DNA from: Amycolatopsis camponoti
Lineage (GTDB): Bacteria; Actinomycetota; Actinomycetes; Mycobacteriales; Pseudonocardiaceae
Length of the DNA stretch: 64,000 nucleotides
Assembly: GCF_902497555.1 (NCBI RefSeq)
Contig: NZ_CABVGP010000001.1
Location: 4,320,501-4,384,500, forward strand
Reading direction: 5' to 3'
Under the pieces are notes generated by a model. That model was not told the origin of the DNA, made no database searches, and saw only the letters and a program-made list of their open reading frames with translations. Made by a program: the position numbers and the translations under genes. Below, piece after piece: positions 38,615-46,756 of this stretch (its first letter is position 1; each line of letters starts with the position of its first letter).

Positions 38615-39742
38615 TCAGGAAAGGCGTTCGCGGAAAGGACGGAAGAAGTCCCGCAGCTCACGCGCGTAGATCTCCGGTTCCTCGAACGCCGCGAAGTGTC
38701 CGCCCCGCTCGGGTTCGGTGACGCGGACCGTGTTCGCCGTGCGGTCGAGCCACGCCCTCGGCGGGCGGACGATGTCGCCCGGGAACAGCGTGAACCCCGA
38801 GGGCACCTCCACCCGGCGGGCCAGCTGGGCGGGCGGGATCGCGCCGTTCGCGCGGTACATGCGCATCGACGAGCCGATCGTCTCGGTCAGCCAGTAGATC
38901 GTGATGTTCGTGAGGATCTCGTCGTCGGTGAAGCGGAAGCCGTCGCTCCACGCCCGCAGCTTCTCCACGATCCACGCCGCCAGCCCGGCCGGGGAGTCGT
39001 TCAGCGCGGCCGCCGCCGTCTGGGGTTTCGTGCGGTGCATCGCCGCGTACGCGCCTTCGGACGCGCCCCAGGCCGTCACGCTCGCCATCCAGTCGCGCTC
39101 CTCCGGGGTCAGGTCCGCCGGGTCGCCGGTGAAGATCGGCACGCCGGCGTCCGTGCGGTGGACCGCCACCACCCGCTCGGGGTGATCGAGGGCCAGGTAG
39201 CGGCTCACGTGGCTGCCGATGTCGCCGCCCGCCGCGCCGAACCTCGGGTAGCCGAGCTCCGTCATCAGCTCGGCCCACAGACCGGCGACGGCGATGGAGT
39301 TCAGCGGCGTCGCCGGGCGCGAGGAATAGCCGTAGCCGGGCATGTCGGGGACGATCACGTCGAAGGCGTCGGCCGGGTCGGCGCCGTGCGCGCCGGGGTC
39401 GGTCAGCAGCGGGATCACCTTGGTATAGCGCCAGAACGAGTCCGGCCAGCCGTGCCCGAGCACCAGCGGGAGCGCCGGGCCGGTCGCGCGGACGTGCGCG
39501 TAGTGGATGTCGTGGCCGCTCAGCGGGATCGTGAACCGCGGGATCGCGTTCAGCTCGGCCTCGCGAGCGGGCCAGTCGAACCCGTCGGCCCAGTACGTCA
39601 CGAGCTTTCGCAGGTAGGCGATGTCGGTGCCGGCCGACCACCCGGCGTCCTCGGGAACGTCCGGCCAGCGCGTCGCGCGCAGCCGGGTGCGGAGGTCTTC
39701 CAGGACTGAGGGGCCGGTCCGCGAGGTGAAGGGCTCAGGCAT
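38615..39742 (-). CDS. Epoxide hydrolase (alpha/beta hydrolase with N-terminal EHN domain)
   Basis: A 375-residue protein of the microsomal-type epoxide hydrolase group. The first 100 residues form the EHN cap-like region. The oxyanion motif HGWP is at 97-100, the nucleophile Asp174 lies in GGDIGS, and the catalytic His is near 349 in GGHFAAFE. These enzymes add water to epoxides through an Asp ester intermediate. The protein has no signal peptide and should be cytoplasmic. It is followed on the same strand by the unknown gene at 38539-37829 after 75 bases, so the two may or may not be cotranscribed. The substrate is not predictable. Confidence 0.9.
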   Translation of the reverse strand: MPEPFTSRTGPSVLEDLRTRLRATRWPDVPEDAGWSAGTDIAYLRKLVTYWADGFDWPAREAELNAIPRFTIPLSGHDIHYAHVRATGPALPLVLGHGWPDSFWRYTKVIPLLTDPGAHGADPADAFDVIVPDMPGYGYSSRPATPLNSIAVAGLWAELMTELGYPRFGAAGGDIGSHVSRYLALDHPERVVAVHRTDAGVPIFTGDPADLTPEERDWMASVTAWGASEGAYAAMHRTKPQTAAAALNDSPAGLAAWIVEKLRAWSDGFRFTDDEILTNITIYWLTETIGSSMRMYRANGAIPPAQLARRVEVPSGFTLFPGDIVRPPRAWLDRTANTVRVTEPERGGHFAAFEEPEIYARELRDFFRPFRERLS

Positions 39743-39752
39743 GCTCCCGAGC

Positions 39753-40244
39753 CTACGAGCGGAGCAACCCGATCACCGCGGCCGACTTCGGCTCGTCGAG
39801 GAACCGCAGGCCCATGAAGTTGTCGCCGGCGGTGAAGCCGGGCAACGCCCAGATCTCCTCGTACGGCATCCCGAGACGCCGGTAGTGGCGCAGGCTGTAG
39901 ATGTTGCTGAACAGGCACTTCCCCGGATCCGGGTTCCACAGGCGCCGCCCGAACGCGGGGTTGCGGAAGCTGTAACCGACCTCGGCGGTGGCCTGGACGT
40001 GCTTGCGGCCGGTGAACAGGACGACGTCGCCGGTCGTGACGGTGTCCATCCGGCGGTCGTACTTGTCCTTGGCGCCCCAGAACCGCGCCCGGCCGCTGGT
40101 GTGCAGCGCGTTCAGGCGCGCGAGGTCGGCCGGGTCGAGCAGGTCGGCGAACTCGCGGAAGTCCACGGTCTTCTCGAGCGACTCGGCCCCGTACCGGCGC
40201 GCGTCCGCGGTGCCGTACGAGGGCTGGATGAAGACCTGGGCCAC
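39753..40244 (-). CDS. Small protein, possibly PUA/EVE-like, paired with a TGT-like gene
   Basis: A 163-residue protein with no family I can name firmly. The middle section (residues 50-110, around MDTVTTGDVVLFTGRK) reads like a small beta-barrel with GD-VLF and aromatic residues, as in PUA-superfamily domains (EVE, ASCH), which bind modified bases. This is a guess from pattern only. It begins nine bases after the stop of the transglycosylase-like gene on the same strand, so they almost certainly form an operon. Archaeal tRNA-guanine transglycosylases carry a PUA domain, which makes the pairing suggestive. The start is GTG at 40244 with no strong ribosome site. Confidence 0.6.
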   Translation of the reverse strand: MAQVFIQPSYGTADARRYGAESLEKTVDFREFADLLDPADLARLNALHTSGRARFWGAKDKYDRRMDTVTTGDVVLFTGRKHVQATAEVGYSFRNPAFGRRLWNPDPGKCLFSNIYSLRHYRRLGMPYEEIWALPGFTAGDNFMGLRFLDEPKSAAVIGLLRS

Positions 40245-40253
40245 GACCGCACG

Positions 40254-41396
40254 CTACCGGCTCGGCGCGCGGGCCGGCGCCGTCACCCTGGGCTCCTGGA
40301 CGGGAATGCCGGCGCGCACGGGCACGGGATCGTCGATGACCTTGACCCAGCCGCGCACCCCGGACGGCGCCCGCCAGCCCCGCACTTCCTCCGCCACCTG
40401 CTCGTGCACGCCGAGCGCGTGGCTGCAGTGCTCGTGCCACGAGCTGATCATCGCCGCCCGGGTGCGGGCGCGGCGCAGGTCGGCGTGCAGCGCGAGCAGG
40501 GCGTGCACCGAGTGCCGGGCCGCTTCACCGGCCGAGCCGAGGCGGGCCGGGGTCCGCGTGTCGCACACCGGGCACTCGCACGGCCACAGCTGGGCCAGGT
40601 CGGGAGTGCCGTCGAAGACCCGCTCGAGGGTTTCGAGCCGGTGGTAGGCCAGCAGCGGGGTGACGAACGCCGAAACTCCGGGTCGAGGCGCGCCCCCGCG
40701 CCGTACCTGGGGATAGGTGTGCCGCAACGCGCTGATCGTGCCGGCCGCGGCCGCGTGCGCGCCGTGACAGAGGACGCCGATCGCGGCGATGTCCGAACGC
40801 AGCAGGAGCACCGGCACCTCGGCGGCCGCCAGCAGCCGCAGGAACCGGCGGATCAGGTACTGGACGCCGAAGGGGTCGTCGCGGTGCTCGACGGCGATCG
40901 CGACCGGCACGCCGTGGGCGTTGATCTCGCGGACCAGGGCCTCGCACGCGGGGGTGGTGGCGAACCAGCGCGCGGCCAGCGGCAGCACCGCCACCACCGG
41001 GGAGCGGCGGCGCGCGGCGGTTCGGAGGATCGTGCGGAGCCCGCGGATGTCGTAGAGGGCGACGTACCCGGAGTCGGTGAGGGGAAGCAGGCCGAGGTCG
41101 GCCTGCCGGACGAGCCACGCCGGGTGCGTTCCCCGGGCGGCGGCGACGCGCTTGCTGCCCGAGTACCGGTCGGCGTCGCAGAGCAGCGGGCCGGTGAACC
41201 CGCTCTCGCGGAGGGTGCGCACGGTGGCTTCGAGCCCGCCGCCGGTCAGGACCAGGCCCGCGTCCCGGGTCCGGGCGATCTCCGCCGCCAGGAGCGCCTG
41301 GCGCGGCCGGCACTGGATCAGCAACCGGCCGGCGATCTCGTCAAGCCCCGCATTCCCCACGGTTCCACGGTGAGCCGCCGGTGCCGGTCGTGTCAC
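40254..41396 (-). CDS. tRNA-guanine-transglycosylase-like protein with intact zinc site
   Basis: A 380-residue protein. The C-terminal part has C273-x-C275-x2-C278-x25-H304, exactly the spacing of the zinc site of bacterial TGT (C302, C304, C307, H333 in E. coli), followed by a similar helical tail. The sequence LTDSG at 106-110 resembles the LTDSGG containing the general-base Asp of TGT. The second catalytic Asp motif (DCVLPTR-like) is not visible. The protein is therefore a divergent member of the TGT superfamily, which exchanges guanine for 7-deazaguanines in tRNA or, in the DpdA branch, DNA. No queuosine synthesis genes are in the window. It forms an operon with the small protein downstream. 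GTG start, ribosome site weak. Confidence 0.6.
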   Translation of the reverse strand: MTRPAPAAHRGTVGNAGLDEIAGRLLIQCRPRQALLAAEIARTRDAGLVLTGGGLEATVRTLRESGFTGPLLCDADRYSGSKRVAAARGTHPAWLVRQADLGLLPLTDSGYVALYDIRGLRTILRTAARRRSPVVAVLPLAARWFATTPACEALVREINAHGVPVAIAVEHRDDPFGVQYLIRRFLRLLAAAEVPVLLLRSDIAAIGVLCHGAHAAAAGTISALRHTYPQVRRGGAPRPGVSAFVTPLLAYHRLETLERVFDGTPDLAQLWPCECPVCDTRTPARLGSAGEAARHSVHALLALHADLRRARTRAAMISSWHEHCSHALGVHEQVAEEVRGWRAPSGVRGWVKVIDDPVPVRAGIPVQEPRVTAPARAPSR

Positions 41397-41485
41397 CGGT
41401 GGTCACACGGGTGCGCCCGGCAATCCGTGGAACGGCCCAGCGGTCCGGGTGCGGAGCGTGCCGCGCGGGACGCCTGTGGGTGAGC

Positions 41486-42901
41486 TCAGCCGCCGTGGGT
41501 GGTGTCGCTCTGGTAACTCGTGTACGTGTACGGGTTGTCGAGGATCTTCGTCTCCGGGACGTCCGGGTTCATCCCCTTCGCCCACGCCTCCTCCCCCAGC
41601 TGCCCGCGCAGGTGCTCCACCGTCGACTCCACCTGGCGCCGGACGGCCGGGAGGTCCACGCCGACCAGGCGGCCGTCGCGCTTGACGATGCGGCCGTCGA
41701 CCAGCACGGTGTGGACGTCGCCGCGCTGGGCCTGGAACGCCACGTGGCCGTACGGGTTCAGCAGCGGGAACGACACCGGCGAGTGCTCGTTCTTCAGCAG
41801 CACCACGTCCGCCTTCTTGCCGACCTCGAGGCGGCCGAGGTCCGGCCGTCCCAGCGCGGCCGCGCCGCCGCGGGTGGCCCACTCCACGACCTGTTCCGCG
41901 CGCAGCGCCGCGTGCGTCACCGTGTCGCCCTTCGCGTGCGCCTCCAGGTGCTCACGGGAGCGGTCCGCGCCCAGCGTCGTGCGCATCGCCGAGAACAGGT
42001 CGCCGCTCCACCAGACCGACGTGTCCATCGACAGCGACACCGGGATCCCGTACTGCCGCAGCGCCCAGGTGGACGGGTAGCCCTGGCCCGCGCTCTGCTC
42101 GCTCTCCGTCGAGACGGACGCGGACCCGCCGGTCGCCGCGATCCGGTGGTAGGAGTCCGCCGACAGCGACGTGCTGTGGACGTAGATCGTCTCGGGGGTC
42201 ATGAAGCCGTGGTCGTGCATCAGCCGGATGCCGTCGTCGCCGGTGGCGCCCCAGACACCCGCGTGCGTCGTCACCGGCACGCCGAGCTCGCGCGCCACCT
42301 CGAAGGCAGGCTTCTCCGGGAACTCCGGGTCGCCCGTGACGTCGAACGCCAGCTGGAAGCCCAGGTCGCCGCCCGTGCGCCGCGAGACGAAGTCGCGGAA
42401 CTCGGGCGTGCCGGTCCAGTTCGCCGGGGCGTCCTGGATGTTGCCGTAGGCCAGGACGAACCGGCCGGGCACGGCTTCGAGCGCGTCGGCCGCCGCGTCC
42501 GCGTGCTGGGTGGTCTGCAGGCCGTGGGACCAGTCCACTGTGGTCGTGACGCCCGCTTCGAGCGCTTCCCACGCGCCGAGCAGGTTGCCCGCGTGGATGT
42601 CCTCGGGGCGGAACACCTTGCCCCATTCGAGGTAGTACCAGACGAAGTACTGCGTGAGGGTCCAGTCGGCGCCGTAGCCGCGCATGGCCGTCTGCCACAG
42701 GTGCCGGTGGGTGTCGATCATGCCCGGCATGACGATGCCGCCGGTGGCGTCGATCTCGGTCGTGCCCGCCGGGACCTCGAGGCCGGGTCCGATCGCGGCG
42801 ATCTCGCCGCCGGTGACCAGGACGTCTTCGCCGGGCAGCACCCGGTGGGTGTCGTCGAGGGTCAGCACCGTGCCGCCTCGCAGGACGATCGGTCCGGTCA
42901 T
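41486..42901 (-). CDS. Amidohydrolase/deaminase (TrzA/AtzB/SAH-deaminase-like)
   Basis: A 471-residue metal-dependent hydrolase of the amidohydrolase superfamily. The metal site is complete: H65-x-H67 (DTHRHLW), H213 (TTHAG), H242 (VHST) and D293 (SMDTS). The small N- and C-terminal beta parts typical of cytosine/guanine deaminase and chlorohydrolase relatives are present. It probably removes an amino or other leaving group from a heterocycle or aromatic compound. It is transcribed away from the IclR regulator across 140 bases holding repeats and an operator, so it belongs to the same regulon as the catabolic genes to its right. The ATG has AGGAGG six bases upstream. Confidence 0.9.
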   Translation of the reverse strand: MTGPIVLRGGTVLTLDDTHRVLPGEDVLVTGGEIAAIGPGLEVPAGTTEIDATGGIVMPGMIDTHRHLWQTAMRGYGADWTLTQYFVWYYLEWGKVFRPEDIHAGNLLGAWEALEAGVTTTVDWSHGLQTTQHADAAADALEAVPGRFVLAYGNIQDAPANWTGTPEFRDFVSRRTGGDLGFQLAFDVTGDPEFPEKPAFEVARELGVPVTTHAGVWGATGDDGIRLMHDHGFMTPETIYVHSTSLSADSYHRIAATGGSASVSTESEQSAGQGYPSTWALRQYGIPVSLSMDTSVWWSGDLFSAMRTTLGADRSREHLEAHAKGDTVTHAALRAEQVVEWATRGGAAALGRPDLGRLEVGKKADVVLLKNEHSPVSFPLLNPYGHVAFQAQRGDVHTVLVDGRIVKRDGRLVGVDLPAVRRQVESTVEHLRGQLGEEAWAKGMNPDVPETKILDNPYTYTSYQSDTTHGG

Positions 42902-42920
42902 CGCTGCCTCCTATTGCGTA

Positions 42921-42952
42921 CACTCGTCCGCTCTACGGACACTCGTCGAGTG
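42921..42952. promoter_or_regulatory. Operator cluster between the amidohydrolase and IclR genes
   Basis: GTCCG-ctcta-CGGAC (42926-42940) is a 15-base inverted repeat matched in design by the site at 43887. Around it lie two copies of cactcgtc (42921 and 42940, period 19); the second copy is the left arm of the palindrome cactcg-t-cgagtg (42940-42952). The cluster most likely binds the IclR protein. Confidence 0.6.
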
Positions 42953-43041
42953 AAGTCACCTTTGCCCAGCGCCGCGCCGGTGTCAATGCCTGTCGCTGCC
43001 CGCCGCTACGCTGCGGGCAGCACTGCAGAGGGAGGTCGCGC

Positions 43042-43851
43042 ATGCCACGCGAGGGAACAGGTCCCGACTTCATCGAAGCGCTGGCGCGCGGGCTCGAGGT
43101 GATCACGGCGTTCGGGCCGCACCAGCCGGAGATGACGCTGGCCGAGGTGGCGACCGCCGCCGGGCTGGCCCGCCCGACCGCGCGCCGGATCCTGCTCACC
43201 CTGGAGGAGCTCGGCTACGTCCGCGCCGGCGGGCGGGGTTACGCCCTGACCCCCCGCGTGCTCGACCTGGGCGTCGCCTACGTCCGCTCGATGGGCCTGT
43301 GGGACGTCGCCCGGCCACACCTGGAGCGGCTCGTCGCGCGCACCGGCGAGTCGTGCTCGATCGCCCAGCTCGACGGCTCCGACATCGTCTACGTCGCCCG
43401 GGTCGCGGTGCCGAAGATCGTCGGGCTGAGCGTGCAGATCGGCACCCGGTTCCCGGCTTTGCCGACGTCGCTGGGCAAGGTCCAGCTCGCCGCGCTGCCG
43501 CCGGCCGAGCTGGAGGCGGTGCTGGCCCAGCCGACCCGCTCCGGGCTCGTCCCGCGCTGGCGGCCGGAGCGGGCCGAGCGCGACGCCGAGCTGCGCGAGG
43601 TCCGCGCCCGCGGCTGGGCGCTCACCGACGAGCAGCTCGCGCTGGGCATCCGGTCGGTGGCCGCGCCGCTGCGTGACGGGTCCGGCCGGGTCGTCGCCGG
43701 GGTCAACGTCAACTGCCACGCCGCCGAGACGCCGGTGGAGCGGCTCCTGGACCACCACCTGCCGCTGCTGCTGCAGACCGCCGGGGAGATCAGCGCCGAC
43801 TTCGCCCGGCTCGACGACGTCCCGCACGTGACGGTGCCCGCGGTGTCTTGA
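43042..43851 (+). CDS. IclR-family transcriptional regulator
   Basis: A 269-residue regulator. The winged helix-turn-helix (residues 15-75, with LAEVATAAGLARPTARRILL) precedes an IclR effector domain (85-260). It resembles the PcaR/PobR branch that controls aromatic catabolism. GGGAGG lies seven bases before the ATG. It is flanked by two 15-base inverted repeats of the form GTCCG-N5-CGGAC, one in its own divergent promoter region and one before the CoA-transferase gene, so it very likely controls the amidohydrolase, itself and the four-gene catabolic operon. The inducer is unknown. Confidence 0.92.
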   Translation: MPREGTGPDFIEALARGLEVITAFGPHQPEMTLAEVATAAGLARPTARRILLTLEELGYVRAGGRGYALTPRVLDLGVAYVRSMGLWDVARPHLERLVARTGESCSIAQLDGSDIVYVARVAVPKIVGLSVQIGTRFPALPTSLGKVQLAALPPAELEAVLAQPTRSGLVPRWRPERAERDAELREVRARGWALTDEQLALGIRSVAAPLRDGSGRVVAGVNVNCHAAETPVERLLDHHLPLLLQTAGEISADFARLDDVPHVTVPAVS

Positions 43852-43886
43852 CCACCACGGCGCTCGGGTGGAGACTGCGGACAAGA

Positions 43887-43901
43887 GTCCGTCAGACGGA
43901 C
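43887..43901. promoter_or_regulatory. Second IclR-type operator, before the CoA-transferase operon
   Basis: The inverted repeat gtccgtc-a-gacggac contains GTCCG-N5-CGGAC, the same 15-base design as at 42926. It lies between the IclR gene and the CoA-transferase start. A possible promoter (TTGACC at 43848, GAGACT at 43871, 17 bases apart) lies just upstream, so a bound regulator could block transcription. Confidence 0.6.
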
Positions 43902-43918
43902 AGGAAGTGAGGATCCGG

Positions 43919-45079
43919 GTGGACGACAGCGCAGCCGGCCCGTTGTCCGGGCTGCTGGTCGCGGACTTCTCCCGGGTGCTCGCCGGGCCTTACGCCACGA
44001 TGCTGCTCGCCGACATGGGTGCCGAGGTCGTCAAGGTCGAAGGGCCCCAGGGCGACGAGACGCGCACCTGGATGCCACCGGTGCGCGGCGACGTCTCGAC
44101 CTACTACCTCGGGGTGAACCGCGGGAAGCGCTCCATCGCGCTCGACCTGCGCGACGAGGCCGACGCCGCGGTCGCCCGCGAGCTGGCGGCGCGCGCGGAC
44201 GTGGTGATCGAGAACTTCAAGCCCGGCGGCCTGGCCAAGTACGGCCTCGACTACGACTCCGTCCGAGGAGCCAACCCCGGCAGCGTCTACGCCTCGATCA
44301 GCGGCTTCGGCTCGGGTGAGGGCGCGCACGTGCCCGGCTACGACCTGATGGTGCAGGCGATCTCGGGGCTGATGAGCCTGACCGGTGACCCGGACGGCCC
44401 GCCGTACCGGGCCGGGATCTCGGTGTTCGACGTGATGGCCGGCAACCACGCGGTGATCGGCATCCTCGCCGCCCTGCGCCACCGCGACGCGACCGGCGAG
44501 GGCCAGCACGTCGAGGTCAACCTGCTGTCCTCGGCGCTGACCGGGCTGGTCAACCACAGCTCGGCCTACGCCGCGGGCGGGGTGGTCCCCTACCGGATGG
44601 GCAACGCGCACCCCAGCGTCTTCCCCTACGAGCCGCTGCCCACCGCCGACCACGACCTGATCGTCGCCGCGGCCAACGACGGGCAGTTCCGCCGGCTGTG
44701 CGAGGTTCTCGGCCTGCCCGAGGTCCCCGACGACCCGCGGTTCTCCCGCAACGCCGACCGCACCAAGAACCGCGAAGAACTCCGGCCGATCCTCGTCGAG
44801 CGGCTGGCGAAGAAGAGCGCGGTGGAGTGGTTCGACGCGCTGACCGACGTCGGTGTCCCGTGTGGACCGATCAACACCATCGACGGCGGTTTCGCGATGG
44901 CCGAGCGCTTCGGCCTCGACCCGATCGTCGAAGTCGGTGACGGCGACCGCGCGGTCCCCACGACCCGTCATCCCATCCGGTTCTCCGCGACCCCGGCCGC
45001 CTACCGGCTGCCGCCGCCGGAGCTCGACGAACACGGCGCCGAGCTGCGCGCGTGGCTCACGGAGACCCCGCATGACTGA
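43919..45079 (+). CDS. CaiB/BaiF-type (family III) CoA-transferase
   Basis: A 386-residue CoA-transferase moving CoA between carboxylic acids through an aspartyl-CoA intermediate. The N-terminal PLSGLLVADFSRVLAGPY is typical; the probable catalytic Asp is D171 in SVFDVMAG. I place the start at GTG 43919, preceded by GAGGA at five bases. The earlier in-frame GTG at 43868 would enclose the inverted repeat at 43887-43901, which looks like an operator; a GTG at 43907 is also possible. It heads a tight operon with the citryl-CoA-lyase-like, dioxygenase and oxidoreductase genes, overlapping the next gene by eight bases. It may activate a ring-cleavage acid or a dicarboxylate. Confidence 0.88.
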   Translation: MDDSAAGPLSGLLVADFSRVLAGPYATMLLADMGAEVVKVEGPQGDETRTWMPPVRGDVSTYYLGVNRGKRSIALDLRDEADAAVARELAARADVVIENFKPGGLAKYGLDYDSVRGANPGSVYASISGFGSGEGAHVPGYDLMVQAISGLMSLTGDPDGPPYRAGISVFDVMAGNHAVIGILAALRHRDATGEGQHVEVNLLSSALTGLVNHSSAYAAGGVVPYRMGNAHPSVFPYEPLPTADHDLIVAAANDGQFRRLCEVLGLPEVPDDPRFSRNADRTKNREELRPILVERLAKKSAVEWFDALTDVGVPCGPINTIDGGFAMAERFGLDPIVEVGDGDRAVPTTRHPIRFSATPAAYRLPPPELDEHGAELRAWLTETPHD

Positions 45080-45878
45080 CCCCGCCTACACTGAGCCTGT
45101 TTACAGAACGGCGCTCGGATCGTCCACGAAGGACAAGATCACCCTGCTCGGTCAGGACCTCGCCGAGGACGTCATGGGCAATGTCGGCTTCGGCGAGCTG
45201 GCGTTCTGGCTGGCGACGCAACGACGTCCGTCCAAAGGGGAGACGAGGGTCTTCGAAGCGGTGCTGGCGGCGCTGGCCGATCACGGCTTCACCCCGACGG
45301 CGATCGTGACCCGGCTGACGTACCTGTCCGCGCCCGACTCCGTCCAGGGCGCGCTCGCCGCCGGCCTGCTCGGCGGCGGGTCGCGCTTCCTCGGCGTCAC
45401 CGAAGACTGCGGCCGGTTCCTGCACGACGTCCTCGCGAACGCCGAGACACCGGCGGACGAGGCCGGCTGGGACGCGCTCGCGCTCGAGACCGTCGAAAAC
45501 CGCCGCGCCGAGAAGAAGTTCATCCCGGGTCTCGGGCACCACGTCCACAAGGACGGCGACCCGCGCACCCGGCGGCTGTTCGAGATCGCCGCCGAAGAAG
45601 GCCTGCGCGGACCGCACCTGGAGCTGTTCGCCGCCATCGGCCGCGTGCACCCCCAGGTGCTCGGCAAGACGCTGCCGCTCAACGGCGCCGGCGTCTGCGG
45701 CGCCGCGCTCGCCGACCTCGGGCTGCCGCTGGAACTGCTGCGCGGGTTCGCGCTGCTGGCCCGGACCGCCGGGCTCATCGGCCAGCTCGCCGAAGAGCTG
45801 CGCCACCCGGTCGCGAACGACATCTTCCTGTCGGTCGACCTGAACAACCGGCCGGTCCCCCCGGACCCGCAACGCTGA
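45072..45878 (+). CDS. Citryl-CoA lyase/citrate synthase-superfamily protein
   Basis: A 268-residue member of the citrate synthase superfamily, about two thirds the length of citrate synthase and typical of stand-alone citryl-CoA lyase-like proteins. The conserved segment GLGHHVHKDGDPR at 153-165 holds the active-site His. The expected reaction is cleavage or formation of a carbon-carbon bond in a citryl- or similar acyl-CoA. Together with the CoA-transferase before it, it could activate and then split a hydroxy acid produced by ring cleavage. ATG at 45072 overlaps the upstream stop by eight bases. Confidence 0.85.
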   Translation: MTDPAYTEPVYRTALGSSTKDKITLLGQDLAEDVMGNVGFGELAFWLATQRRPSKGETRVFEAVLAALADHGFTPTAIVTRLTYLSAPDSVQGALAAGLLGGGSRFLGVTEDCGRFLHDVLANAETPADEAGWDALALETVENRRAEKKFIPGLGHHVHKDGDPRTRRLFEIAAEEGLRGPHLELFAAIGRVHPQVLGKTLPLNGAGVCGAALADLGLPLELLRGFALLARTAGLIGQLAEELRHPVANDIFLSVDLNNRPVPPDPQR

Positions 45879-45889
45879 GAGGAACGCCG

Positions 45890-46750
45890 ATGCAGCTCGT
45901 CACCGAGGACAACATCACCGAGCTGGCCGCGCAGCGCTGGTCGGGCGCGCACGACCAGCGGACAGCGCAGGTCATGGCCGCCCTCGTCCGGCACCTGCAC
46001 GCCTTCGCCCGCGAGGTGCGCCTCAGCGAGACCGAGTGGATGGCCGCCATGCGGTGGCTCACCGAAACCGGGCAGATCAGCGACGAGAAGCGCGAGGAGT
46101 TCATCCTCGCCTCCGACGTGCTCGGCCTGAGCATGCTGGTGGTGCAGATGAACCACGCCTTCGACGCCAAGGCGACCCCGGCCACCGTGCTCGGCCCGTT
46201 CCACATCGACGGCTCGCCGGAGAAGGACTTCGGCGGCGACATGTCCGACGGCCTGCCCGGCACCCCGCTCTACGTCACCGGCACCGTCACCGGGCTCGAC
46301 GGCTCGCCCGTGGGCGGGGCGGTCCTCGACGTCTGGCAGGCCGACGAAAAAGGCGCGTACGAGTCACAGATCGCGGACGTCGACGAAGCCCGGCTGCGCG
46401 CGAAGTACGCCACGCGCGCCGACGGGACCTACTGCCTGCGCACCATCGCGCCGAAGGGCTACTCGATCCCGATGGACGGCCCGGTCGGCGAGCTCATCCG
46501 CGGCACCGACATCAGCCACTACCGCCCGGCCCACGTGCACTTCCTGATCAACGCGGCCGGCTACGAGCCGCTGATCACGCACCTGTTCCAGGAGGGCGCC
46601 GAGTACCTCGACAGCGACGTCGTGTTCGGCACCAAGCAGGAACTCGTCGTCACCTTCGAGCACCGCGACCCCGGGCCGACACCCGATGGTGGCGAGTCGG
46701 CCGAGCCGTGGCTGGAAGCGCGCTACGACTTCGTCCTCCAGCCCGTCTGA
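45890..46750 (+). CDS. Intradiol ring-cleavage dioxygenase (catechol/hydroxyquinol 1,2-dioxygenase-like)
   Basis: A 286-residue non-haem iron(III) dioxygenase. The N-terminal helical dimerisation domain (residues 1-105) leads into the beta-sandwich core with all four iron ligands: Y157 (GAY), Y191 (KGY), H215 and H217 (RPAHVHF). The sequence looks closest to the hydroxyquinol 1,2-dioxygenase group. It should open catechol, hydroxyquinol or a substituted relative to a muconate or maleylacetate. GAGAGGA precedes the ATG, 11 bases after the upstream gene. No maleylacetate reductase or muconate cycloisomerase is present in the window. Confidence 0.92.
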   Translation: MQLVTEDNITELAAQRWSGAHDQRTAQVMAALVRHLHAFAREVRLSETEWMAAMRWLTETGQISDEKREEFILASDVLGLSMLVVQMNHAFDAKATPATVLGPFHIDGSPEKDFGGDMSDGLPGTPLYVTGTVTGLDGSPVGGAVLDVWQADEKGAYESQIADVDEARLRAKYATRADGTYCLRTIAPKGYSIPMDGPVGELIRGTDISHYRPAHVHFLINAAGYEPLITHLFQEGAEYLDSDVVFGTKQELVVTFEHRDPGPTPDGGESAEPWLEARYDFVLQPV

Positions 46751-46756
46751 CCTCCC

